Assembly (NCBI GenBank): GCA_943362175.1
Contig: CALRIU020000003.1
Location: forward strand, 297,514 to 361,513
DNA: 64,000 nucleotides
From: UBA4416 sp943362175
GTDB lineage: Bacteria > Bacteroidota > Bacteroidia > B-17B0 > Aurantibacillaceae
Reading direction: 5' to 3'
A program made the translations under genes and the position numbers. Below the pieces are notes generated by a model. It was given only the letters and a program-made list of their open reading frames with translations. It did not search any database and was not told where the DNA came from. The first letter of the stretch is position 1. The number at the start of each line of letters is the position of its first letter. Positions 16,494 to 23,693 of this stretch are shown here, piece by piece.

Positions 16494-16808
16494 TTAGCGC
16501 CGCAATTGTTTCACATAATTCACAACAAGCTGCAACTCCTGCCCGCTCAGCCGTTTGCCCCAGGCCGGCATGATCTTTCTACCGTTCGTCACCACCCGCA
16601 GCAGCTCGGCATCGGGCAGCCGGCTGATTTGTAAATTCTTCGCGCCCAGCAGGCCTTTGGTGCCGTCATGGCCGTGGCAACGGGCACATTTATTTTCAAA
16701 GATGGTCCTGCCATCGGGCAAGGATGTGTTTTGCCCGGGAGAGGCTGTCAGCGTACTTAAAAATATCAGCGGCAGAGCGCCTGCAATTTTTGGAACAGAT
16801 CTTTTCAT
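16494..16808 (-). CDS. Class I cytochrome c, periplasmic
   Basis: 104 aa from ATG 16808. The signal peptide MKRSVPKIAGALPLIFLSTL precedes a single-haem domain with CARCH as haem-attachment motif and the Met ligand in GRKIMPAWGKRLSGQEL. Typical small electron carrier or the haem domain of a c-type oxidoreductase chain. ATGs upstream in the same frame exist (16835, 16820) but would place charged residues before the signal peptide. It lies between AraC and DUF1772 genes; redox partner not evident. Confidence 0.9.
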   Translation of the reverse strand: MKRSVPKIAGALPLIFLSTLTASPGQNTSLPDGRTIFENKCARCHGHDGTKGLLGAKNLQISRLPDAELLRVVTNGRKIMPAWGKRLSGQELQLVVNYVKQLRR

Positions 16809-16882
16809 TTGTCTTATCATTTTAATACAAGACAAAGTTGCGCAGGTGTCAAACGGAATGATAGAACAAATCCGACAAAATG

Positions 16883-17689
16883 CTATTCCCGGATCTCGGA
16901 GAAATTATCGATGACGGCTACAGGCTGTTTTTGCAGCTGATGGGGCGAAAGGCCGGCAAACTCTTTAAAAGAACGGATCACATGCGATTGATCGGCATAG
17001 TCATTGGCAAACACAATGTCTGAAAAACGTTGATAGTCCTTCCCCTGGAATTGCTTAAGGGAAGATTGAAAGCGGCAGATCCTCGAAAATAATTTGGGAC
17101 TGATGCCTACATATTCCTTGAAACGTCTTTCAAAGGTTCTTTCGGTAAGGTATACCTTCTCACAAAGGCTTTTCACGGGAATACCACCTTTGGAATTCAG
17201 GATGAGCTCCAGGGCATGGTCCATCTCTTTGTGCCCGGTTTTTCTTTTTTTCAGCTCTGCCAGCAAAAAATCGCTTAACAGCCGGATCCGCTCTTGTGGC
17301 GCTTCGGTCTCCGACAGCTGATCTGATAAGGAAGCATGCCCGTACAACTCATTGATTCCGGCACAGGAATCCGTAAGCAGGGTAGCGTTCAGTCCGAAAA
17401 GACGTTTCAAGGCATGGGGATAAAAACAAATGCCTGTAGCCGACAGGTCGCCGGAAAGATCAAGCTTTCCGTGAGTAGTAGCCTGCCCGAATAAAAAAGC
17501 ATCCGGCAGCTGTTTTCCTTCATGGCTGAAATTGCCATGCTCAGGGCTTTGAAATAAAAAACCGGGACAGCCATCGGCAATGGTACGGAACTCTCTCGGA
17601 GAGCCGCCTGCACCCGGACTTTCCAATGACCAGAAATACCTCACAAAAGGTTTGAGGGCATCGGTTGGCTGTATGATGTGATGGTCCAT
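16883..17689 (-). CDS. AraC-family transcriptional regulator
   Basis: 268 aa from ATG 17689 (an upstream TTG at 17707 adds six residues). The N-terminal part (HHIIQPTDALKPFVRYFWSL ... DGCPGFLFQ ... PDAFLFGQAT) is the cupin-like DUF6597-type sensor seen in many Bacteroidota AraC proteins. Residues 160-255 carry the two HTHs: VKSLCEKVYLTERTFERRFK and FSDIVFANDYADQSHVIRSF, then FAGLSPHQLQ. It is upstream of the cytochrome c and DUF1772 genes on the same strand with a 74-bp gap. Effector unknown. Confidence 0.88.
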   Translation of the reverse strand: MDHHIIQPTDALKPFVRYFWSLESPGAGGSPREFRTIADGCPGFLFQSPEHGNFSHEGKQLPDAFLFGQATTHGKLDLSGDLSATGICFYPHALKRLFGLNATLLTDSCAGINELYGHASLSDQLSETEAPQERIRLLSDFLLAELKKRKTGHKEMDHALELILNSKGGIPVKSLCEKVYLTERTFERRFKEYVGISPKLFSRICRFQSSLKQFQGKDYQRFSDIVFANDYADQSHVIRSFKEFAGLSPHQLQKQPVAVIDNFSEIRE

Positions 17690-17740
17690 AAGCGCAGGCT
17701 TATTCAAAAGTAAGGAATAATCTGCTACGGTACAATGGCT

Positions 17741-18610
17741 CTACTTAGGCAGAGGAACGAAGTCCGTTTCTCCCGGCACTTTCGGGAACTCCTGTTTCAG
17801 CCAGCGCTGGCGGGCATCTTCGATCAGGGCTTTGTCGGAAGCCACAAAATTCCAGTGAATAAACCGCTCTTCCGGAAAAGCTTCCCCGCCGAAAATATAG
17901 ATCGTAGAGTTATCGCTCATCTCAAATTCGCAGAGGCCGCTGTCTTTGGCTACCAGCAATTGCTTTGGCTCAAACAGGGTGCCCTCGCTTGTGATATGCC
18001 CGTCGAGGATATAGATCGCGCTTTCACCGAACAGCTCACGCCCGATATAAATGCTCTGCTTTGTTTTGGCTTTCAGCTCCAGCAGGTATAAGGAACTATA
18101 AACCGGCACCGGCGATTTCCTGCCGAATACCTCCCCGGCAATCAGCCGGAACGATACGCCCTGCTCTTCCCAATGTGGCAGGTCCTGCTTTTCGACATGC
18201 GCAAACGAAGGCTCCATCTGCTCCAGGGCTTTGGGCAAGGCCACCCAGATCTGCAGGCCGTGCAGCACCTTATCGGAATGACGCAGGTACTCCGGCGTAC
18301 GCTCCGAATGTACAATGCCCTTTCCGGCCGTCATCCAGTTGACGGCACCGGGCGTAACCTCAACTTCCGTTCCGAGGCTATCCTTATGCATGATGCTGCC
18401 ATCAAACAAATAGGTAAGGGTGGATAAACCGATATGCGGATGCGGCGGCACGTCGAAGCTTTCATGATCGCTCAGGAAAGCGGGCCCCATGTGGTCGATA
18501 AAGGCAAATGGTCCGACCATGCGTTTTTCGCGGAAAGGCAGCAGGCGCCCAACCATAAAGCTACCGATACTGGCAGCACGTTCTTCGATAATGAGCTGGA
18601 TGTTTGACAT
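17741..18610 (-). CDS. Pirin-family cupin protein 1
   Basis: 289 aa bicupin. Metal ligands of the pirin family are present: VPPHPHIGLSTLTYLFDG (His-X-His) and GKGIVHSERTPE (His and Glu). Characterised bacterial pirins bind Fe or similar metals and some are quercetin 2,3-dioxygenases; specificity here is unknown. This is one of three pirins within 3.6 kb. It lacks the CATCAATG promoter box present upstream of the other two, and belongs to the divergent sequence group (no ETVTIAYKG motif). Confidence 0.92.
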   Translation of the reverse strand: MSNIQLIIEERAASIGSFMVGRLLPFREKRMVGPFAFIDHMGPAFLSDHESFDVPPHPHIGLSTLTYLFDGSIMHKDSLGTEVEVTPGAVNWMTAGKGIVHSERTPEYLRHSDKVLHGLQIWVALPKALEQMEPSFAHVEKQDLPHWEEQGVSFRLIAGEVFGRKSPVPVYSSLYLLELKAKTKQSIYIGRELFGESAIYILDGHITSEGTLFEPKQLLVAKDSGLCEFEMSDNSTIYIFGGEAFPEERFIHWNFVASDKALIEDARQRWLKQEFPKVPGETDFVPLPK

Positions 18611-18676
18611 ACTGTAAAGATAACTATGTTTTAGCTTTTTCTATTACCTAAGAGTCTGTAAATTTCTTGTTCTGTC

Positions 18677-18806
18677 ATTCTGAACTTGTTTCAGAATCTG
18701 TTTGTGCAATATTTATCTTAAAAACAGAAACCTGAGATACTCCTTTCAGACATACCTGAAGTATATATTCGCAAACAACAATGAGACCCTGAAACAAGTT
18801 CAGGGT
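18677..18806. repeat. Inverted pair of covarying hairpins between pirin genes
   Basis: ATTCTGAA-CTTGT-TTCAGAAT (18677-18697) and, in opposite orientation, ACCCTGAA-ACAAG-TTCAGGGT (18786-18806). Each is a perfect 8-bp stem with 5-base loop; two TT/AA pairs in one are CC/GG in the other, i.e. compensatory. Flanking GTC and TCT are also shared. The family resembles common intergenic repeats in this phylum (recollection). Together they occupy most of the 231-bp gap; no gene seen. Confidence 0.75.
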
Positions 18807-18841
18807 GACTCATTGCTGTATAGAATTTCAGTGAGGTCTCC

Positions 18842-19714
18842 TTAGTCTTCGAGGTAACCGAATTTACCCATGTTGAAATCCTCCACAGCCTGTACGATCT
18901 CTGCTTTGGTATTCATCACAAAAGGACCGTAGGTGGCAATCGGCTCATGGATCGGCTCTCCGCTAAGGATGAGCACCACTGCATTTTCAGAGGCCTCAAC
19001 ACTAAAGTCCTCACCATCGTTTGCCAGCAGGGCCAGGTGATCGGTAGCCACTGCCGTTTCACCATTCACCGTGATGCTTCCTTCCACCACCAGCAAAGCG
19101 GTGTTATAGCTTTCCGGAAAGTTGAAGCCGGCTTTGGCGCCTTTGTTCAAACGGGCATTGAACAGATGCACCGGTGTGAAGGTAGAAGCAGCCCCTTTGA
19201 TGCCCTGGTAGTCGCCTGAAATTACTTCAATGGTTCCGGCATCACCGGGAAGGATATATTTCCCGATCCGGTCTTTTACGATCTCCTGGTATTTCGGTTT
19301 CGACATTTTGTCTTTGGCGGGAAGGTTCACCCAGAGCTGCACCATCTGGAACTCGCCACCGGTTTTACTGAACTCCTCTTCATGGTATTCTTTATGCAGG
19401 ATTCCCGAAGCAGCGGTCATCCACTGCACATCGCCCTCCCCGATGATGCCTTTGTTTCCGGAACTGTCGCCGTGTGCCACTTTTCCTTTATAGGCAATGG
19501 TTACGGTTTCAAAACCGCGGTGCGGATGCACGCCGACACCTTTAGGAATGTCGGAAGGCGGGAACACGAATTTGGAATTATAGTCCAGCATAATGAAAGG
19601 ACTCATGCGCTGCATGGTTAAGGTACCGGGAATAAAATTATGGACCCGGAAGCCATCTCCTACGAAATGCGGTGTGCGTGGAGCGATCACCGATTCTATA
19701 TGTCTTGTTTTCAT
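18842..19714 (-). CDS. Pirin-family cupin protein 2
   Basis: 290 aa bicupin with GVHPHRGFETVTIAYKGKVA and ASGILHKEYHEEEF, the full set of His/Glu metal ligands of pirins. It closely resembles pirin 3 (20332-21312): both end ...YGPFVMNTKAEIVQA / YGPFVMNTEEEIHQA and GKFGxLED, so they are a recent duplicate pair. No leader peptide, therefore cytoplasmic. The promoter (TAATTTTG on the complement of 19740-19747) has the CATCAATG box 20 bp upstream in place of a -33 element; expression is probably activator-dependent. Confidence 0.93.
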   Translation of the reverse strand: MKTRHIESVIAPRTPHFVGDGFRVHNFIPGTLTMQRMSPFIMLDYNSKFVFPPSDIPKGVGVHPHRGFETVTIAYKGKVAHGDSSGNKGIIGEGDVQWMTAASGILHKEYHEEEFSKTGGEFQMVQLWVNLPAKDKMSKPKYQEIVKDRIGKYILPGDAGTIEVISGDYQGIKGAASTFTPVHLFNARLNKGAKAGFNFPESYNTALLVVEGSITVNGETAVATDHLALLANDGEDFSVEASENAVVLILSGEPIHEPIATYGPFVMNTKAEIVQAVEDFNMGKFGYLED

Positions 19715-19739
19715 GGTTGTGTTGTTTTGATTTACAGAA

Positions 19740-19783
19740 CAAAATTACGGCAACCTGAAAGACGGTGCATTGATGTATGGTAG
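19740..19783 (-). promoter_or_regulatory. Pirin 2 promoter with Crp/Fnr-like box
   Basis: On the leftward strand TACCATACATCAATG (complement of 19768-19782), exactly 20 bases, TAATTTTG (19740-19747). The box centre falls near -40 relative to the expected start point, the class-II activator position. Same layout at 21325-21368 and 23489-23532. Confidence 0.7.
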
Positions 19784-19827
19784 GAAATAAGGTGTTATTG
19801 GCTGAACTTGTATAAGCGCCGAAGAAA

Positions 19828-20124
19828 CTATTTCAGTTTCTCAAGCATCTCATTGCTGAGCTCATCCGAATAGATACCGTAACCGCCCACCAAAACGCCT
19901 TTCATACCATGTTTAGCTGAAGAAATCGCATAGAGCATGGCCTGGTCGGAAGGATCTTCATCCACATCGAAGCGAAAGGATTTATCGATCATAAAGTCGC
20001 CCGGCATGATCTCATGCCCACCGTTCAGGCATGCCAGGCAGTTACGTTTCAGGTTAAAATCCTCGGTGTAGCCCTGTGCCCTGAGGGCATTGATGGCTTC
20101 GCTTAGTGTGTCGTATGATTCCAT
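19828..20124 (-). CDS. Small conserved protein, often misnamed PRPP synthetase
   Basis: 98 aa: YDTLSEAINALRAQGYTEDF, LNGGHEIMPGDFMIDKSFRF, and LYAISSAKHGMKGVLVGGYG. Short proteins of this type are labelled phosphoribosylpyrophosphate synthetase in Bacteroidota genomes, but no PRPP-binding signature is visible and the name is unsupported. Two cysteines (LKRNCLACLNGG, CxxC) could bind a metal. It lies between two pirin genes on the same strand; relation unknown. Confidence 0.75.
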   Translation of the reverse strand: MESYDTLSEAINALRAQGYTEDFNLKRNCLACLNGGHEIMPGDFMIDKSFRFDVDEDPSDQAMLYAISSAKHGMKGVLVGGYGIYSDELSNEMLEKLK

Positions 20125-20150
20125 GTGCTTATTTATTTTTTTCGATCGGG

Positions 20151-20325
20151 ACTTCGACTACGCTCAGTCACCGATGTGGTGGTTGAGCGTAGTCACCGAT
20201 TGGGTGGTTGAGCATAGCCAACGATTTAATGGTGCCTTCGGAAGCTTCAGGCACCGGTTGGTAATAGGCTCTTGATTAATGGCGACTTCGGCTGCTGAGC
20301 GCCGTCGAAGCAGCGAAGCTACCAT
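20151..20325. repeat. Cluster of dispersed palindromic repeats
   Basis: At 20156-20194, GACTACGCTCA...TGAGCGTAGTC forms an 11-bp stem extended by CACC/GGTG; a third copy of the right arm (GGTGGTTGAGCATAGCC) follows at 20203-20219. GGTGCCT...AGGCACC (20231-20255) is a perfect 7-bp hairpin around GAAGCTTC. A third, imperfect one (CTTCGGC...GCCGTCGAAG) lies near 20286-20310. The TTCGACTACGCTCAG core matches 2129-2142. No gene in this 207-bp gap. Confidence 0.75.
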
Positions 20326-20331
20326 CAAAAC

Positions 20332-21312
20332 TTAATCCTCCAAAAATCCGAACTTCCCTTCCTTATAGTCGTTGATGGCCTGGTGGATCTCTTCTTCCGT
20401 ATTCATTACAAAAGGACCATAGCTCACGTAAGGCTCATTCAGCGGCTCTCCGCTCAGCACCAGTAAAATGCTTTTTTTGGAAGCTTTGATATGGATGAGG
20501 CCGGCCTCGTTCTTAAATTGCACATAATGGTTCTCTGCCACCTGCTCCGTTTCATTTACCTTTATTTCCCCGTCAATGAGCACCATCCCGGTATTATAGC
20601 CGGCAGGCACTTCAAAATCCACTTCACCGTTAGCATTGAGGTGAATGTCGTACATGTGCAGCGGCGAGAATGCATTGGCTACGCCTTTCGTTCCCTTGTA
20701 ATCACCGGCTACGACGTGTACTGCTCCCATGTTGTTCTTCAGCTCAACGGCAGGCTTGTTTTTATGGAGAATGCTCTGGTACTTAGCCTTTGTCATTTTA
20801 TGCTTCTTAGGCAGGTTGATCCACAACTGCAACATCTCAAATGCCCCGCCTTTTTCCGTGTAGGCCTTGTCGTGGTATTCCTTGTGAAGCACGCCACCAC
20901 CGGCCGTCATCCATTGCACATCGCCGGCGTTGATCACACCGCTGTTCCCGGCACTGTCGTGGTGGGCCACGGCCCCTTTATAGGCAAAGGTAATGGTTTC
21001 GATGCCGCGGTGCGGATGCACACCAACGCCACGCGAGATCTTTGAGGGCGGGTAATTCACCTCTGCATTGAAGTCCAGCAGAAAGAAGGGACTCATGCGC
21101 TCTTCAAAGCCTTTTCCGTTGGGGAAGTAGTTCATCACTTTAAACCCGTTCCCTACCATGTGGGTATTGGTAGGAGGAAAAACGCCTTCAATGCTCCTGT
21201 ATTTGCCGGGCTTTAGCTTCTGAAGCCCGCCGGCGATATTTCCAAACAGCGAAGAAACTCCGAGGAACATGGTTCCCAAAGCTCCTTTCTTTATAAATTC
21301 TTTCCTGTCCAT
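20332..21312 (-). CDS. Pirin-family cupin protein 3 with Tat-like leader
   Basis: 326 aa from ATG 21312. Metal ligands in GVHPHRGIETITFAYKGAVA and GGGVLHKEYHDKAY. Unlike pirins 1 and 2 it has a 35-residue N-terminal leader, MDRKEFIKKGALGTMFLGVS, which resembles a Tat signal (R-R-x-F-L-K) with Arg-Lys in place of Arg-Arg. Export would be odd for a pirin since characterised ones are intracellular. The upstream TTG (21327) is part of the -7 box TACATTTG, so it is excluded; the leader RNA would then be only about 8 nt. It lies 62 bp after the crp-type gene on the same strand. Confidence 0.9.
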   Translation of the reverse strand: MDRKEFIKKGALGTMFLGVSSLFGNIAGGLQKLKPGKYRSIEGVFPPTNTHMVGNGFKVMNYFPNGKGFEERMSPFFLLDFNAEVNYPPSKISRGVGVHPHRGIETITFAYKGAVAHHDSAGNSGVINAGDVQWMTAGGGVLHKEYHDKAYTEKGGAFEMLQLWINLPKKHKMTKAKYQSILHKNKPAVELKNNMGAVHVVAGDYKGTKGVANAFSPLHMYDIHLNANGEVDFEVPAGYNTGMVLIDGEIKVNETEQVAENHYVQFKNEAGLIHIKASKKSILLVLSGEPLNEPYVSYGPFVMNTEEEIHQAINDYKEGKFGFLED

Positions 21313-21324
21313 TGTTTTTTTATT

Positions 21325-21368
21325 CAAATGTAGGCCGGTGATGAAGGAGAGCCATTGATGTATGGTAA
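21325..21368 (-). promoter_or_regulatory. Pirin 3 promoter with Crp/Fnr-like box
   Basis: On the leftward strand TTACCATACATCAATG (complement of 21353-21368), 20 bases, TACATTTG (21325-21332). Identical box and spacing as at the pirin 2 promoter. The promoter ends close to ATG 21312, giving a very short leader. Confidence 0.72.
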
Positions 21369-21374
21369 GAAAAT

Positions 21375-21968
21375 CTAGCCGGGCTTAAAGTTCTTATGCG
21401 CCAGCTCTTTCCTGACGCGGCTAAGGCTTTCGGGGGTGATGCCCAGGTAGGACGCGATCATCCACTGGGGCACGCGCAGTGTGAGGTCGGGATACAATTT
21501 GATAAAATCCATGTAGCGTTTTTCGGCGGTAAAGCCCAACAGGGAGTTCAGTCGCTTCTGCATGTGCAGAATATGCTTATGCAGCATACGGTCGTTGTAA
21601 GCCCTGAATTCCTTAATGATCTCACTCGCACATTCAATAAAATCCTTGTCAAAAAAAATAACGGAGGACTCCTCGATCGCGTCTATGAAAAAATCGGAAG
21701 GCTCGTTGAAATACACACTGCTGCGGTCGCTCAGGAACCAGTTCTCGGAAGCAAACTGGATGATGTGCTCCTTGCCGGCGCTATCAACCGTATAAGAGCG
21801 CAAAAGCCCTTTTTCCACAAAGAAGGAATGCTCGCAGATCTCTCCGGGGCTCAGTAATACGGTGCCCTTGGCTATTTTTCGCAGCTTCAGATGCTTCGAC
21901 AACTGCCGGAATTGCTCATCGCTTACGTGAACATGTTTTTGCAAATAGCTTCTGAAGACGTCTAACAT
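21375..21968 (-). CDS. Crp/Fnr-family regulator 1
   Basis: 197 aa. An N-terminal cyclic-nucleotide-binding-fold domain (GTVLLSPGEICEHSFFVEKG, then LRSYTVDSAGKEHIIQFA) lacks the cAMP phosphate-binding signature, as usual in this Bacteroidota subgroup. The C-terminal HTH is VPQWMIASYLGITPESLSRV. No N-terminal Fnr-type cysteine cluster for an iron-sulfur centre. It sits directly upstream of pirin 3. It is a candidate for binding the CATCAATG box shared by the neighbouring promoters. Confidence 0.9.
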   Translation of the reverse strand: MLDVFRSYLQKHVHVSDEQFRQLSKHLKLRKIAKGTVLLSPGEICEHSFFVEKGLLRSYTVDSAGKEHIIQFASENWFLSDRSSVYFNEPSDFFIDAIEESSVIFFDKDFIECASEIIKEFRAYNDRMLHKHILHMQKRLNSLLGFTAEKRYMDFIKLYPDLTLRVPQWMIASYLGITPESLSRVRKELAHKNFKPG

Positions 21969-22003
21969 ACCAGCAATTTACCAAAAAATTTCACATCCGC
22001 CAA

Positions 22004-22573
22004 TCAGACCCGGGATTTGAGCCTGCTCAGCGTTTCCTGCGAGATGTTCAGGTAATTAGCCACAATTTTATTGGACAGGCGCAGTACCACTTCCGGATTT
22101 TTCTCCAGCAGCAGTCGGTACCTTTCCTGGGCATCCATGGTGATGAAGCTCATCAGGCGGTTGGTATTGGTGGTATAAGCCGACTCCAGGTAGTGCCTGT
22201 AAAATTTCTCCCAGTTCCTGACCGTTTCCAGGAGCCGCTCAAAATCCGGTTTTTCGATGCTGAGCACTTCCGAATCCTCCAGCGCCTGGACATATTCCAG
22301 AGAAGGCTCCTGCGAGATAAAGCTCACCAGCGCTGTGGCAAAATGATTTTCGAAGGCGAGGTAGCGTGTGGCCTCTTCTCCTTTCTCGTCAATAAAGAAA
22401 ATGCGCAGGCAGCCTTTGGTTACGAAATTGATCTGCCGGTTCACCTGACCGCGGTTCAGCAACACTTCCTGTTTCTTAATGCTCAGCGGCCGGAAGCAGG
22501 AAAGGATTTTGCTCAACTCCTCATCGGTAAGGTCGATATCCTGTCTAATATAAGATGCCAGAGCTTCGTGCAT
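22004..22573 (-). CDS. Crp/Fnr-family regulator 2
   Basis: 189 aa. The cNMP-binding fold covers residues 20-120 (KQEVLLNRGQVNRQINFVTK, ALVSFISQEPSLEYVQALED) and the C-terminal HTH is LRLSNKIVANYLNISQETLS. No Fnr cysteines. It is the third gene of the leftward DUF2798-ribB-crp operon, 7 bp after ribB, so its transcription starts at the CATCAATG-box promoter at 23489-23532; it could be the autoactivator of that regulon. It differs clearly from regulator 1. Confidence 0.9.
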   Translation of the reverse strand: MHEALASYIRQDIDLTDEELSKILSCFRPLSIKKQEVLLNRGQVNRQINFVTKGCLRIFFIDEKGEEATRYLAFENHFATALVSFISQEPSLEYVQALEDSEVLSIEKPDFERLLETVRNWEKFYRHYLESAYTTNTNRLMSFITMDAQERYRLLLEKNPEVVLRLSNKIVANYLNISQETLSRLKSRV

Positions 22574-22580
22574 GGGTCAA

Positions 22581-23246
22581 TCAATCAGCCACAAAGGTAC
22601 GATAGTTCAACAGATCTTCCACCGATAGCACCGGAAAGCTATGCTTCACGGCAAAGGCAGAAATCTCCGGCAAGCGTGCCATGCTTCCGTCCTCATTGGT
22701 AAGTTCGCACAAAACAGCCATCGGGCCAAAGCCCGCCAGGCGCACCAGGTCTACACTCGCTTCGGTGTGTCCCTGCCTGTCGAGTACCCCCCGTTTTTTG
22801 GCTACCAGCGGAAAGACATGCCCCGGCCGCGCCAGCTGCTCCGGCAATGCCTCATGGTGGCAGGCCGTGCGAATGGTGGTGATGCGGTCTTTGGCAGAAA
22901 CACCCGTGGTCACGCCTTCTTTAGCCTCGATGGATACGGTAAAGGCTGTCTGAAAGCGGCTGTTGTTGGAGGCCACCATAAAGGGCAGAGCCAGGGCGGC
23001 GGCTTTTTCTTCCGTCAGGCAAAGGCATACGATCCCGCTGCATTCCCTGATCATCAGGGCCATATCGGCCACCGTCATCGTTTCGGCCGGAAAGATAAGA
23101 TCTCCTTCATTTTCGCGATCCTCGTCGTCGACCATCAGGATGCCCTTTCCCTGTTGCAGGGCCATTATGGCCCTTTCAACCCGTGCCCTGTAGTCTGTCC
23201 CGAAGGAGCTTAGCAGACCGATGGCCTGTTGTGCCAGTCCGCTCAT
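22581..23246 (-). CDS. ribB: 3,4-dihydroxy-2-butanone 4-phosphate synthase
   Basis: 221 aa, monofunctional. Converts ribulose 5-phosphate to 3,4-dihydroxy-2-butanone 4-phosphate plus formate in riboflavin synthesis. The signature DDEDRENEGDLIFPAE supplies the metal and acid residues; SAKDRITTIR, ARPGHVFPL and QGHTEASVDL complete the active site. There is no fused GTP cyclohydrolase II domain. It overlaps the DUF2798 gene by 4 bp (ATGA) and precedes a Crp/Fnr gene by 7 bp, an unusual setting suggesting a second, regulated copy distinct from a housekeeping ribBA elsewhere (not visible here). Confidence 0.95.
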   Translation of the reverse strand: MSGLAQQAIGLLSSFGTDYRARVERAIMALQQGKGILMVDDEDRENEGDLIFPAETMTVADMALMIRECSGIVCLCLTEEKAAALALPFMVASNNSRFQTAFTVSIEAKEGVTTGVSAKDRITTIRTACHHEALPEQLARPGHVFPLVAKKRGVLDRQGHTEASVDLVRLAGFGPMAVLCELTNEDGSMARLPEISAFAVKHSFPVLSVEDLLNYRTFVAD

Positions 23247-23461
23247 TTGGTTACTTTTTCTGCCAGCCTCCTGGCGTTTGGAATAATGATAAACGCAGCG
23301 ACATAGGCAATAGGAGCCATCACCACCCAGGCCCTGAAAAATTTAAGGCCCCAGTCTTCGCCGAAGCCATAGTTACGGATGAGCCCTACAAAAGCCATGA
23401 TCAGGGTCATCGGGAGCACCACAAACAGGGTGTTAATGTATTTGAACCAGTGTTTTTTCAT
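23243..23461 (-). CDS. DUF2798-family small membrane protein
   Basis: 72 aa with two membrane helices (about 8-27, LFVVLPMTLIMAFVGLIRNY, and 43-61, RAWVVMAPIAYVAAFIIIPN), typical of DUF2798. Function unknown. It heads the operon with ribB and a crp-type gene and is translationally coupled to ribB by an ATGA overlap. Its promoter carries the third copy of the CATCAATG box. Confidence 0.85.
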   Translation of the reverse strand: MKKHWFKYINTLFVVLPMTLIMAFVGLIRNYGFGEDWGLKFFRAWVVMAPIAYVAAFIIIPNARRLAEKVTK

Positions 23462-23488
23462 TGATCGTTCAATTATGTTTTAGGGTCA

Positions 23489-23532
23489 CAAAGGTGCATG
23501 AATCACTGCCATTAAACATTGATGTAGGTCAA
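23489..23532 (-). promoter_or_regulatory. DUF2798-ribB-crp promoter with Crp/Fnr-like box
   Basis: On the leftward strand TTGACCTACATCAATG (complement of 23517-23532), 20 bases, CACCTTTG (23489-23496). The box includes TTGAC-N4-ATCAA, the best dyad of the three sites and only one base from the classic Fnr palindrome TTGAT-N4-ATCAA. Confidence 0.72.
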
Positions 23533-23693
23533 AAAACGGGGTGGTCATTCACATAAGCCTGTACTCCACATTCCGGATAAGGGTTTTACGGGGCTTTCAG
23601 GGCCTTTTCCGAAGCCATTTACGGTTAAAAAGAATGTCAATATAATTAGCCCGGAGCCTGCTAAACCTTTTAGAAAAATCCTATATTTGAAAG

